NCBI RefSeq assembly: GCF_009498035.1
Contig: NZ_CP034550.1
Location: 7,006,001-7,070,000, forward strand
Length of the DNA stretch: 64,000 bases
Source of the DNA: Saccharothrix syringae
GTDB taxonomy: Bacteria > Actinomycetota > Actinomycetes > Mycobacteriales > Pseudonocardiaceae
Direction of reading: 5' to 3'
Below, one piece after another: positions 33,068 through 41,339 of this stretch (the first letter of the stretch is position 1; each line of letters begins with the position of its first letter). The position numbers were made by a program, and so were the translations under genes. The notes under the pieces are model-generated. The model searched no databases. It had not been told where the DNA came from and saw nothing but the letters and a program-made list of their open reading frames with translations.

Positions 33068-34093
33068 CTAGCGCGCCCCACCGGGCGGCGCGGTGCTCCG
33101 CCGAACGGTCAGCGTGGTCGCCAGTTCCAACCCGACCTGCGCCGGCCGCTCACCCCGGCCCAGCGCGAGGGCCAGTTCGGTGGCCGCCGCCGCCATCTCG
33201 ACCAGCGGCTGGTGGACGGTGGTCAGCGGCGGGTCGACCAGGGCCGCCACCGGCAGGTCGTCGAAGCCCACCACGCTCAGGTCCTCCGGGATCCGCAACC
33301 CCGCCTCCCGGGCCGCCTGGTACACCCCCAGCGCCTGCAGGTCGTTGCCCGCGACCACGGCGGTGGGGCGGTCCGGCAGGGCCAGCAGCCCGCGGGCCGC
33401 GGCGTGACCGGCCTCCCGGGTCAGGTCCGCGCGCACCACGAGCGCCGGGTCCACCGGCAGGTCCGCGGCCTCCATCGCGGCGCGGTAGCCGTCGTAGCGG
33501 GCGCGGCAGCACAGCACGTGGTCCGGTCCGGCGACCACGGCGACGCGGCGGTGCCCCAGCCCGGTCAGGTGACGGGTGGCCGACCGCCCGCCGGCCCAGT
33601 TCGTCGCGCCCACGAACGGCACGTCGTCGGGCAGCTCGACCGTGGGGTCGAACACCACGAACGGGATGCCCCTGGCGCGCAGCCGGTCACGCTCCTCCTG
33701 CCCCAGCTGGGCGACCGTCACCACGCACGCGGGCCTGCGGTCGAGCGCGTCGTCGATCCAGTAGCGGATCGCGCTGCCCTGCGGGCCGAACTCCGAGAGC
33801 ACCACGCCCACGCGGTTCTGGCGGGCCGCCCGCTGCACGCCGCGGATGATCTCGACGCCCCACATGCTCTCCAGCTCGTCGAACACCAGGTCCACCATCG
33901 CGCTGCGACTGGGCGCACTGGACTTCTGGTAGCCGTACTCGTCGATCAGCGCCTCGATGCGGGCCCTCGTGCCCGCCGACACCCCGGCCCGCCCGTTGAT
34001 CACCTTCGACACCGTCGGCACCGAAACCCCGGCCGTCTCCGCGATGTAGGAGATCGTCACCGGCCTGGACGAACCCCCGCGCTGGTGCTCCAC
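33068..34093 (-). CDS. LacI-family regulator, probable XlnR/BxlR-type
   Basis: This 341-residue LacI repressor has an HTH at about residues 12-35 (ISYIAETAGVSVPTVSKVING), a hinge, and a periplasmic-binding-type sensor domain ending LTTVHQPLVEMAAAATELAL. GTG at 34093 is the start. The HTH has the VSVPTVSKV recognition segment seen in xylan/xylooligosaccharide repressors. The box GAAAGTTTC occurs 33 bp upstream and also before the cellulase and the broken GH43 gene. The simplest model is an autoregulated repressor of plant-polysaccharide genes responding to a xylo- or cello-oligosaccharide. The ligand is inferred. Confidence 0.9.
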   Translation of the reverse strand: MEHQRGGSSRPVTISYIAETAGVSVPTVSKVINGRAGVSAGTRARIEALIDEYGYQKSSAPSRSAMVDLVFDELESMWGVEIIRGVQRAARQNRVGVVLSEFGPQGSAIRYWIDDALDRRPACVVTVAQLGQEERDRLRARGIPFVVFDPTVELPDDVPFVGATNWAGGRSATRHLTGLGHRRVAVVAGPDHVLCCRARYDGYRAAMEAADLPVDPALVVRADLTREAGHAAARGLLALPDRPTAVVAGNDLQALGVYQAAREAGLRIPEDLSVVGFDDLPVAALVDPPLTTVHQPLVEMAAAATELALALGRGERPAQVGLELATTLTVRRSTAPPGGAR

Positions 34094-34125
34094 CGGGTCA
34101 TTCTACGTTTTCCCAACGACCCGGA

Positions 34126-34134
34126 GAAAGTTTC
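34126..34134 (-). promoter_or_regulatory. GAAAGTTTC box in the LacI regulator promoter
   Basis: GAAAGTTTC is flanked by CCGG on both sides (CCGGA at 34121 and ACCGG ending 34140), making a longer near-palindrome. It lies 33 bp upstream of the regulator start, where a repressor would block its own transcription. Confidence 0.6.
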
Positions 34135-34141
34135 CACCGGC

Positions 34142-34777
34142 TCAGTCGACCCGGGCCTGGCACGCCTCCAGGGCCCACGCCTGCCTCCCGTGGGCCTCGC
34201 GGAAGATCCGGTAGCAGGTGGTCAGCTCGGCGGCGTCGCACGCGTCGTGGGCGGTCAGCGGGTCGGCGCCGTTCGCCACGGCGATGTCCACGCAGTCGGC
34301 GAAGCCCTTCTGCGGCACCACCTCCCGCCCCGCGGCACGACCGACGCCGTAGAGGTTGACGGTCACGTGACCACCCGAGCCGTCGATCACGTACGGCTCG
34401 TGAACCCCCTCGTACGGCAGGCAGCCGTCGGCCAGGCGCTCGTCGACGTCCCCGTCCCGCTCGCCGACGAAGGCGCACACCTGGAGGATCTCGTCCTCGG
34501 TGAACGGCACCTCCTGGATCGCGGCACCGGTCGCCGGGTACCGCCACCGGGACGGGGTGTCCTCGGCGCGCCCCTCGCGCCACAGCAACCGGTCCTCCCC
34601 AGGCAGCCGCAGGACCACCGCACCGTACGGCTCGGGGTCGTGCTCCTCGCCGGGGTCGGCGAACTCGATCGAGTACACCACGCGCGCCTGCTGCTCGGCC
34701 CGGGCCGTGCCCGGCACCCCGACCAGCAGCCCCGCGACAGCCAGCACCGACACCTTGCGGAAGAACCCGGCGACCAT
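34142..34777 (-). CDS. Secreted protein of unknown function
   Basis: This 211-residue protein has a signal peptide (MVAGFFRKVSVLAVAGLLVG, cleavage after TARA). The mature region is acidic with six cysteines, including CAFVGERDGDVDE, FADCVDIAV and AHDACDAAELTTCYRIF, so disulfides are likely. I do not recognise the family. The ATG at 34777 is chosen because GGAGG sits seven bases upstream; two upstream in-frame starts have no such site. The gene starts far from the LacI gene and ends 8 bp before its operator. Confidence 0.72.
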   Translation of the reverse strand: MVAGFFRKVSVLAVAGLLVGVPGTARAEQQARVVYSIEFADPGEEHDPEPYGAVVLRLPGEDRLLWREGRAEDTPSRWRYPATGAAIQEVPFTEDEILQVCAFVGERDGDVDERLADGCLPYEGVHEPYVIDGSGGHVTVNLYGVGRAAGREVVPQKGFADCVDIAVANGADPLTAHDACDAAELTTCYRIFREAHGRQAWALEACQARVD

Positions 34778-34898
34778 CCGAACCTCCATACCCGCGAACA
34801 GCGACACCGCCGAAGGTAGGCAGCCGGCGCCGGACCCGCCGTGGACGACGGGGAAACCGCCCGCGCGGGTGAGGCACCCCCCACCGGGAGGTGATCCG

Positions 34899-34941
34899 GG
34901 ACCGCCACCGACACGGAGCGGGGTTTCCGCTGTGGTGGTCC
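34899..34941. terminator. Structured hairpin downstream of the membrane P450
   Basis: GGACCGCCAC at 34899-34908 pairs with GTGGTGGTCC at 34932-34941 (one G-U pair). Inside it, AGCGG at 34917-34921 pairs with CCGCT at 34927-34931. It lies in a 326-bp gene-free interval (34778-35103) after the P450 stop. It may terminate the P450 transcript. I see nothing else in the interval. Confidence 0.5.
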
Positions 34942-35103
34942 GGGTCGGTGTTCACCCGGGGAACCGGAGGAACGGGGGTCGGGCGCGGAACTCCCGGGCC
35001 CTCCCGACCGCGTCGGTGCAGCCGGTGAGGGCGCCACCCCCAGCGCCGAGCCGCACCACCACGGCCCCGGGCCGGTGCGGCGGGCGCAGCAGCCGGGCGG
35101 GCG

Positions 35104-36375
35104 TCACGCGAACCTCAACACGTGGTGGTCGGCGGTGCGCGGCAGCGGGCCGTGCGGGTCCAGGCGCGGCCCGCCGACCTGGCGCGGCCGGTGGGCGAGC
35201 AGTTCGGCGAGCAGGGTGGCGCTGGTGAACTGCACCAGGTGCCGGCCGGGGCACTCGGCCGGTCCCCGGCTGAACGGCGCCAGCGCCCAGTCCAGGTCGG
35301 CCGACCCGTCCAGCCACCGGCCGGGTTCGAACCGGTCGGCGCGCGGCACCCTGGCGTCGCGGTGGAAGTAGGAGCTGTGGAAGACCACGGTGGTGCCCGC
35401 GGGGGTGGTGCTGCCGTCGGACCAGGTGGTGTTCGCGGTGGTGTCGCGCAGGATCGCCAGTGTGGTCGGCCACAGCCGCAGGGACTCTCGCACGCACGCC
35501 CGCAGGTAGTCGTGGTCGGTGCGCGGGATGCCGCCGGCCAGCAGCCCCAGTGCCAGGTAGGTGGCGATCGGCGCGGCGTCGAAGGCGAACATCCAGTGCT
35601 GCGCCTGCGCCACCGGCAGCGTGCGCCGGGTGCGCGGCGCGTCGGCCACGCACGAGGCCAGTCCCCCGGTCGACCCGTCGCCCAGGTAGTCGCGGGTGCG
35701 CACCCACAGCTCCGCGCACAGCCGGCGCCGCCGCCGGTGCAGCCGGAACCAGTTGGCGTCGCCCCGCAGCTCGTTCAGCAACCCGGTGATGCGCTCGTCG
35801 TCCGCGGCCGCGTCGCCGAGGACCACCCGCCGCACGATGCGCCGGTACGCGCCGGCGAACTCGTCCCAGGTCAGCTCCGCACCGCGCCCGGTGGTGCGCC
35901 CGACCAGCCCGGCGGCCTCCTCGCGGACCACCTCGCCGAACCGACCGCACAGCCGGTGGTCGGCCCTGGGCCAGTCCAGCACGGCCTCGTTGAACCGCCG
36001 CCGGTCCTCCCGGGCCGACCCCCTGGACAGCAGCACCGCCCCGGGCTCGAAGTGCCCCAGCGCGGCCACCTTGTCCCGGGCGGCGGCGGTGAGCGTGCGC
36101 GTGGTCCGCTCCAGCGCGATCCGGGCGTCCTGCGGGGACAGCAGGAGCAGCACCCGCCGGTGCGGCACCCTGACCAGCAGCGGCCCGTCGCCGTGCCGGT
36201 GCCGCAGCCGGGTCATGAGGCGGCACGCCCAGGAGTTGGTGTCCAGCCGCGCCGCCAGCCCGACCGCGCGCGGCCGCCGCAGGGCCACGCCCTGGGCCAC
36301 CGCCGGGACGAGGACGAGGACGCCGAGCAGCAGGGTGTCGAGGAGGGAGGCGCGTGCGGGGGCGCGGGTGGTCAT
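35104..36375 (-). CDS. Cytochrome P450 with N-terminal membrane segment
   Basis: This 423-residue P450 has a hydrophobic N-terminus (SLLDTLLLGVLVLVPAVAQGVAL, residues about 10-32), which is unusual in bacteria, where most P450s are soluble. ExxR is present as RESLRLWP and the heme loop as FSRGPAECPGRHL. The I-helix reads FAFDAAPIATYLAL and lacks the usual AGxxT threonine. ATG at 36375 follows AAAGGA. No ferredoxin or reductase gene is nearby. Substrate is unknown. A divergent AraC regulator lies 528 bp upstream. Confidence 0.88.
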   Translation of the reverse strand: MTTRAPARASLLDTLLLGVLVLVPAVAQGVALRRPRAVGLAARLDTNSWACRLMTRLRHRHGDGPLLVRVPHRRVLLLLSPQDARIALERTTRTLTAAARDKVAALGHFEPGAVLLSRGSAREDRRRFNEAVLDWPRADHRLCGRFGEVVREEAAGLVGRTTGRGAELTWDEFAGAYRRIVRRVVLGDAAADDERITGLLNELRGDANWFRLHRRRRRLCAELWVRTRDYLGDGSTGGLASCVADAPRTRRTLPVAQAQHWMFAFDAAPIATYLALGLLAGGIPRTDHDYLRACVRESLRLWPTTLAILRDTTANTTWSDGSTTPAGTTVVFHSSYFHRDARVPRADRFEPGRWLDGSADLDWALAPFSRGPAECPGRHLVQFTSATLLAELLAHRPRQVGGPRLDPHGPLPRTADHHVLRFA

Positions 36376-36587
36376 GCCGGGGTCCTTTCGGGGGAGCGCG
36401 GGCCCAGCCGCGGGTGGACCGGCCCGGCGGCGGTGCGGCCTGCTCGGCGGGCCGCGCCGACGATCGCGGCGGACCGGTTCCCGAAGTCGCCCCTGCTGCG
36501 CAACGCCACGCCCTCTCGCCACGGTGTCGTCCGCACAACCTGGGCCGGGGGCGGAGGGGCGCGCGGCCAACACGCCGGCGCGTTCAC
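36372..36587 (-). CDS. Possible small ORF coupled to the membrane P450
   Basis: This 71-codon frame begins with GTG at 36587 and ends in a TGA overlapping the P450 ATG by four bases (ATGA), the usual coupling arrangement. The middle, WREGVALRSRGDFGNRSAAIVGAARR, looks more protein-like than the Pro-rich ends. There is no clear ribosome binding site and no known domain. It could be a genuine upstream cistron or chance open frame in GC-rich DNA. Confidence 0.3.
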   Translation of the reverse strand: MNAPACWPRAPPPPAQVVRTTPWREGVALRSRGDFGNRSAAIVGAARRAGRTAAGPVHPRLGPRSPERTPA

Positions 36588-36625
36588 CTGACCCGGTGAC
36601 CAACTTCAGCCGGGCAGAGGTCCGG

Positions 36626-36904
36626 TCAGGCCCACCCGTCCGACACCCACGCCAGGGCGAGGGCTCCCCCGGTGACGGCGAGCAGGAAACCCAGCACGCC
36701 GCCGCACAACGGGCAGCAGCGCCGCCGGCGGGTGAAGCCCCGGCCCGTGCCGGAGAGCCCCGTCGAACGGTCACCACCCGCCCCACGCCCGGCAGGGGCG
36801 TGGGTGCTCTGGTGCGCGGGTCCGGGTGCGCGCGTACGGTTGGTGGTGCGTGTTCGGGGCGCGAGCCGCGGTCGTGCCTCGACGAGGCCGAGGAGTTGGG
36901 GCAT
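36626..36904 (-). CDS. Possible small membrane protein
   Basis: A minus-strand frame ends with RCCPLCGGVLGFLLAVTGGALALAWVSDGWA, a CxxC-like pair followed by one good transmembrane helix. The N-terminal part is low-complexity and the start is uncertain; the frame is open to an ATG at 36904 that overlaps the AraC start on the other strand. Support is weak. Confidence 0.27.
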   Translation of the reverse strand: MPQLLGLVEARPRLAPRTRTTNRTRAPGPAHQSTHAPAGRGAGGDRSTGLSGTGRGFTRRRRCCPLCGGVLGFLLAVTGGALALAWVSDGWA

Positions 36905-37856
36905 GCACCCGCCGGTGCGCGACGACCGGGTCATCACCGACCCCGAGCAGGCGCACGCGCTCGTCGCTGCCTCCTACGCCGACAACCGGCTGCGGGTCAG
37001 CGGCAGCACCGAGGGCTTCCGGTTCGAGCACGGCAGCGTCGACCTCGGCGACGTCCGCTTCGACTCCATCCACAACACGCTGACCACCGACTACGCCCTG
37101 GACCCGGTCGGCCGCCTCATGGTGTGCCGGGTGCTGGAGCACGGGCTGGAGGTCGAGGCCGACCACGGGGAGCAGCGCCTGGGCCCCGGTGACACCTTCC
37201 TCGTCGCGCGGCCCGACCGGGGGTACCGCGCCAGGCTGCACGGCACCCGGTTCCAGATCACCAACCTGGAGCTGCCGCTGCTCGACCGGCTCGCCCCCGA
37301 CGCCTCGCGCGACCTGGTGCGCGGGCTGCGGTACGAACCGCTCGCACCGGACCGGGCGCGCTACTGGCAGGACACCGTCGACTACGTCTCCACGGCGCTG
37401 CTGGGCAACCGGGAAGCGGCGACCAGCCCCCTGGTCCTCGGCAGCGCCGGGCGGCTGCTCGCGGCGACGCTGCTGACCGCGTTCTCGCCCGGCGCGCCCG
37501 CCGCGCGCCCCGCGGACCGCACCGACGCGGTGCCGGCGACGGTGCGCCGCGCCATCGCCTACCTGGAGGGCGCCCCCGACCTCGACCTGGGCGTGGCCGA
37601 CATCGCCCGCGCCTGCCACGTGTCCGTGCGCGCGCTGCAACTGGCCTTCCGCCGGCACCTGGGCACCACCCCGCTGGGCTACCTGCGCCGGGTGCGCCTC
37701 GACCGGGTGCGGACCGACCTGCGCGACGCCGACCCCACCGCGGGCGCCACGGTCACCGCCATCGCCACCCGCTGGGGCTTCCTGCCCGACAGCCGGTTCC
37801 GGGCCCACTACCGCGCCGCCTACCACGAGCTGCCCGGGGACACCCTGCGCCGGTGA
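36903..37856 (+). CDS. AraC-family transcriptional regulator
   Basis: This 317-residue regulator has an N-terminal ligand-binding domain of the AraC type (about 20-190) and a C-terminal double HTH (about 215-315; DIARACHVSVRALQLAFRRHLG and ATRWGFLPDSRFRAHYRAAY). The latter contains the conserved WGF...FxxxYR signature. ATG at 36903 follows GAGGAG. The gene is divergent from the membrane P450, which may be its target, and convergent with the CheB-type gene (stops 3 bp apart). Ligand is unknown. Confidence 0.88.
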   Translation: MHPPVRDDRVITDPEQAHALVAASYADNRLRVSGSTEGFRFEHGSVDLGDVRFDSIHNTLTTDYALDPVGRLMVCRVLEHGLEVEADHGEQRLGPGDTFLVARPDRGYRARLHGTRFQITNLELPLLDRLAPDASRDLVRGLRYEPLAPDRARYWQDTVDYVSTALLGNREAATSPLVLGSAGRLLAATLLTAFSPGAPAARPADRTDAVPATVRRAIAYLEGAPDLDLGVADIARACHVSVRALQLAFRRHLGTTPLGYLRRVRLDRVRTDLRDADPTAGATVTAIATRWGFLPDSRFRAHYRAAYHELPGDTLRR

Positions 37857-37859
37857 CGG

Positions 37860-38669
37860 TCAGGCCGGCCCGTCGGGTCGGAACACGGGCAGGACGTGCG
37901 AGGTGATCAGCTCCGCGGCGCGCTCCGCGCGGGCGGCCCGGTCCCGGTTGCGCGCGCGGAGCGGCCCCGGACCGGTCAACCGCCGCTGGATGCGCTCGCG
38001 CACGACCGCGTGCGCCCGCAGTTGCGCCACCGCCAGCGACAACGCCTCGTCCACGCCCATGGCGCACGGCTCGCCCGCCCCCGGTGCGCCCGGGACCGAC
38101 CGCCGGGCGACGAGGTCGCCGATGACCGACCCGAGCTTGTCGGCCGGCCAGGTCGTCGCACCGGGCACCCGGTCCAGCGTCGCGCGGGGCATGGAGGGGT
38201 GCCGGGCGTCGTCCGGGTCCTGCACGAGGACGGTGCCCCCGGCCCCGGCGACCGCGGCCGCGCCCTCGGCGCCGTCGCGCAGCAGCCCGGACAGCACCAC
38301 GGCGACCACCCGCGGGCCGCAGGCGTGGGCGGCGCTGCGCAGGAGCGGGTCGATCGCCGGGCGGGTGTGGTGGACGAGGGGGCCGCGGTGCAGCCGCAGC
38401 ACGTCACCGTCGGTGACGACCAGGTGCCGGCCGGCGGGGGCGACGGTCAGGAGCCCGGCGGTCAGGCGCTGGCCGGGCACGGCGTAGGCGGCGGGCAGCC
38501 GCCCGTGGCGGGCCAGGATGTCGGGCAGCCGTCGCGGCGAGTCGGGGGACGTGTGCGAGACGATCAGGACACTGGCCGGCAACCCGGCGGGGAGTCCCGC
38601 GACGAGCCGCCGCAGGGCGTCGCCGCCACCCGCGGACGCGCCGATGACGACCACGTCGCGTTCGACCAC
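37860..38669 (-). CDS. CheB-type protein-glutamate methylesterase domain protein
   Basis: This 269-residue protein is a stand-alone CheB catalytic domain without a receiver domain. The catalytic triad is visible as Ser in VVIGASAGGGDAL, His in VLIVSHTSP and Asp in SGLLRDGAEGAAAVA. GTG at 38669 follows GGAGG. CheB normally demethylates chemoreceptors, but non-motile actinomycetes carry such isolated domains with unknown targets. No CheR or receptor gene lies nearby. The C-terminal 60 residues are helical and Arg-rich (RERIQRRLTGPG), an addition to the usual domain. Confidence 0.85.
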   Translation of the reverse strand: MVERDVVVIGASAGGGDALRRLVAGLPAGLPASVLIVSHTSPDSPRRLPDILARHGRLPAAYAVPGQRLTAGLLTVAPAGRHLVVTDGDVLRLHRGPLVHHTRPAIDPLLRSAAHACGPRVVAVVLSGLLRDGAEGAAAVAGAGGTVLVQDPDDARHPSMPRATLDRVPGATTWPADKLGSVIGDLVARRSVPGAPGAGEPCAMGVDEALSLAVAQLRAHAVVRERIQRRLTGPGPLRARNRDRAARAERAAELITSHVLPVFRPDGPA

Positions 38670-38869
38670 GATGGCACCTCCGGTACGGATGTCCCCGGCA
38701 GGATCCGGTACGGGGGCCGGGTGGGGACAGCACGTGGGGCGAACGGGTTGGGGGTGGGCGGTACCGAAAGCGAAGTGGGGCGGGGGGCGGCGGAGCGCGG
38801 GCGCGGCGGGGCAGGGCGGGGCGCGGACGGGGGCGCGGTGGGGTGGGGCGCGGGCGGGCCGCGGTGAGG

Positions 38870-39330
38870 CCGGCCAGGTCGAACCAGGCGTAGCCGCCGG
38901 CCACGCCACCCCGCGTACAGCAGTCGCCCGCGCCCGAGGAACACCCAACGACCACCGGGCGGCACCCGCGCACCGCCGCGGCCGACCGCCCGATCGCGAG
39001 CGCGCCCAGGTAGACCAGGCCGTGCCCGGGCGGCACGAACGCCGGTACGTCGTCCAACCGGTAGGTGCGCACGTGCAGCCCCACCGAGAACACGTACTCC
39101 AACCGCGTCGACCCCGACGACGACCGCCGCCTGGACGCGCACCAGGGGGCGCTCCGCGCACAGCAACCACAGCAGGACGCACCACGTCGCCGCGCCCCAC
39201 GCCCACTGCCCCGCGCGCCCGGACCACCCGTCGGAGGCCGGCACCAGCGTGATCCACCCGGGCACGACCGCCGCGACGGGCGGGGGACGCCCCACCCGCG
39301 CGATCACGACCCAACCGGCCGGCGGGCCGC
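38870..39330 (-). pseudogene. Frameshifted membrane protein gene
   Basis: One minus-strand frame reads VPGWITLVPASDGWSG and AWGAATWCVLLWLLCAERPL, clearly transmembrane. Near 39105-39115 coding passes to another frame with LEYVFSVGLHVRTYRLDDVP and AFVPPGHGLVYLGALAIGRS. That resembles actinobacterial membrane proteins of unknown function with a conserved VPxxVPPGHGLVYL motif. The rest breaks up again. The 790-bp interval 38670-39459 holds no intact gene. Confidence 0.6.
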
Positions 39331-39459
39331 GTCCCTCGTCACGCGGCCCGAGTTGTTGCGCGCGACCGACGCGCCCGGCACACCGCTTCACACGAAGGTG
39401 TGGACGCGGCCCTCGGCTAGCGTCTGCGGGGCGCAGCGACCCGAGCGGAGGACCCGACC

Positions 39460-40716
39460 GTGACACCACCTCGTCTGGCACGCCGGCTGGGCACCGGCGG
39501 CGCGGTGACCGTCGGCCTGGGCTCCATGGTCGGCGCGGGCGTGTTCGCCGCCTTCGCCCCCGCCGCCCGGGCCGCCGGCACCGGCCTGCTCGCGGGCCTG
39601 GTGATCGCCGCCGTCGTCGCCTGGTGCAACGCCACCTCCTCCGCCCGGCTGGCCGCCCGCTACCCGGCCTCCGGCGGCACCTACGTCTACGGCCGGGAAC
39701 GCCTCGGCCCGTTCTGGGGGCACCTGGCGGGCTGGGGCTTCGTGGTCGGCAAGACCGCCTCGTGCGCGGCGATGGCGCTCACCGCCGCCGCCTACGCCCT
39801 GCCCGACGCCGACAGACCCGCGCGCACCGCCGTGGCCGTGGCGGCCGTGCTCGCGCTGACCGCGCTGAACTACTTCGGCGTGCAGAGGTCCGTCGCGGCC
39901 ACCCGGGTGGTCGTGGCGGCGGTCCTGGCCGTGTTGGCGCTGGTGGTCACCGCCGCGCTCGTCAACGGCCACACCGGCAACCTCGCGTGGGCACCGGGCA
40001 CGGCCGGCCCGCTCGGCGTCCTCCAGTCGGCCGGCCTGCTGTTCTTCGCCTTCGCCGGCTACGCCCGCATCGCCACCCTGGGCGAGGAGGTCCGCGACCC
40101 CGCCCGCACCATCCCCCGCGCCGTCCCCATCGCCCTGGGCATCGCCTTCGCCGTCTACGCGGCGGTCGCGGTCACCGTCCTGGCCGCCCTCGGCCCGGTC
40201 GCCCTGGCCGCCTCCCCCGACCCCCTCGCCGCGGCCGCTGCGGCGGCCGGGTGGCCGTGGCTTGTCCCGCTGGTCCGCGCCGGCGCCGCCCTCGCCGCGC
40301 TGGGTTCCCTGCTGGCCCTGGTCCTCGGCGTCTCCCGCACCACCCTGGCCATGGCCCGCGACGGCCACCTGCCCCGCACCCTGGCCGCGGTCCACCCCCG
40401 CCACCGGGTGCCCCACCACGCCGAGGTCGCCGTCGGCGCCACCGTCGCGCTGCTGGTCTGCCTGGTGGACCTGCGCGGCGCCATCGGCTTCTCGTCCTTC
40501 GCGGTGCTCGCCTACTACGCCATCGCCAACGCCTCCGCCTGGACCCTGCGCCCCGACGAGGGCCGCCCGCCCCGCGCCGTGCCCGCTATCGGCCTGCTCG
40601 GCTGCCTCGTGCTGGCCGTCACCCTGCCCCTCGCCTCCGTCCTCGCCGGCGCGGCGGTCCTGGCCGCGGGCGCGCTGACCTGGCTGGTGCGGCGCGGGCT
40701 CGCGGGGCGGCCCTAG
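39460..40716 (+). CDS. APC-family amino acid permease
   Basis: This 418-residue transporter has about twelve helices. It has the APC signature near the start (GSMVGAGVFAAFAPAA, with the unwound GxG helix), AYVYGRERLGPFWGHLAGWGFVVGK in helix 3 and the helix 6 stretch LLFFAFAGYARIATLGEEVRDP. It should exchange or import amino acids or polyamines. GTG at 39460 follows GGAGGA. It is convergent with the inhibitor gene and separated from it by a strong terminator. No regulator or enzyme is linked. Confidence 0.9.
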   Translation: MTPPRLARRLGTGGAVTVGLGSMVGAGVFAAFAPAARAAGTGLLAGLVIAAVVAWCNATSSARLAARYPASGGTYVYGRERLGPFWGHLAGWGFVVGKTASCAAMALTAAAYALPDADRPARTAVAVAAVLALTALNYFGVQRSVAATRVVVAAVLAVLALVVTAALVNGHTGNLAWAPGTAGPLGVLQSAGLLFFAFAGYARIATLGEEVRDPARTIPRAVPIALGIAFAVYAAVAVTVLAALGPVALAASPDPLAAAAAAAGWPWLVPLVRAGAALAALGSLLALVLGVSRTTLAMARDGHLPRTLAAVHPRHRVPHHAEVAVGATVALLVCLVDLRGAIGFSSFAVLAYYAIANASAWTLRPDEGRPPRAVPAIGLLGCLVLAVTLPLASVLAGAAVLAAGALTWLVRRGLAGRP

Positions 40717-40723
40717 ACCGGGC

Positions 40724-40754
40724 GGTGGTGGCCGCGCGGAGGACGGCCACCACC
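40724..40754. terminator. Bidirectional terminator between permease and SSI-like gene
   Basis: GGTGGTGGCCG at 40724-40734 pairs perfectly with CGGCCACCACC at 40744-40754 across a 9-base loop. It is located between two convergent stops, 8 bp from each. Confidence 0.85.
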
Positions 40755-40761
40755 CCGGGGT

Positions 40762-41244
40762 TCATCCCCAGACCGGGAGCCACGCCTGCCAGCGGGCCTC
40801 CTCGCAGGAGTTGACGCGCTGGAACTCGCTCGTGACCCGGACCCCGAGGAGCAGGCCGGTCACCTTGGCGCGCTGCGAGCCGTAGACGCGGTCGTAGCAG
40901 TTCCGCGTCGGCGGCCCCGGTTTGACGGCGTCCGGGGACTTGCGGATCGCCTCGCAGGCCGCCCGGGGGTTCGGGTGGTCGCCGCCGTCCGGGGCGCAGG
41001 TCAGGTGGTACTCCCGGACGACGGCCCGGCCGAGCGGGTCGTGGACGGAGACGGTGAGGTCGGTGCCGGACGCCGAGGTGCCGGACGCCGAGGTGCCGGA
41101 CGCCGAGGTGCCGGTCACGACGGGGGCGGTCACGACGGGGGCGGTCACGACGGGGGCGGTCACGACGGGGGCGGGGGCGGCGCCGAGGGTGGCCGCGACG
41201 GCCAGGGCGGGCAGCGCGCCACGGGTCAACCAGGTGGGGTGCAC
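40762..41244 (-). CDS. Secreted subtilisin-inhibitor-like (SSI) protein
   Basis: This 160-residue secreted protein has a signal peptide (GALPALAVAATLGAAPA), an expanded repeat region and an SSI domain from about residue 57. Four cysteines match the SSI disulfides: LTCAPDGGDHPNPRAACEAI, NCYDRVYG and VNSCEEARW. In SSI the scissile bond follows the third Cys region; here the residue before VY is Arg, suggesting inhibition of trypsin-like proteases. GTG at 41244 follows GGAGG. The repeat region (41069-41173) is absent from classical SSI and separates the inhibitor from the signal peptide. Confidence 0.85.
   Translation of the reverse strand: MHPTWLTRGALPALAVAATLGAAPAPVVTAPVVTAPVVTAPVVTGTSASGTSASGTSASGTDLTVSVHDPLGRAVVREYHLTCAPDGGDHPNPRAACEAIRKSPDAVKPGPPTRNCYDRVYGSQRAKVTGLLLGVRVTSEFQRVNSCEEARWQAWLPVWG
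41069..41173 (-). repeat. Two adjoining 15-bp tandem repeats in the SSI-like gene
   Basis: On the plus strand GACGCCGAGGTGCCG repeats three times (41069-41113), then GTCACGACGGGGGCG repeats four times (41114-41173). On the coding strand they give SASGT and APVVT pentapeptides. Two different 15-bp units side by side indicate repeated slippage in the same linker. Confidence 0.92.
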
Positions 41245-41339
41245 GTTCGTTGCCTCCAATTGATCTGCGTTGACCAAGCGGATTGCGGACGGCGGTGTGC
41301 GGCTCCAGTGAACCACCCGCGCACCCCGGCGTGCCGGCC

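Noticed and set aside
41069..41173. Possible CRISPR-like array
   Set aside because: The 15-bp units are directly adjacent without spacers and lie inside a coding frame; they are tandem repeats.
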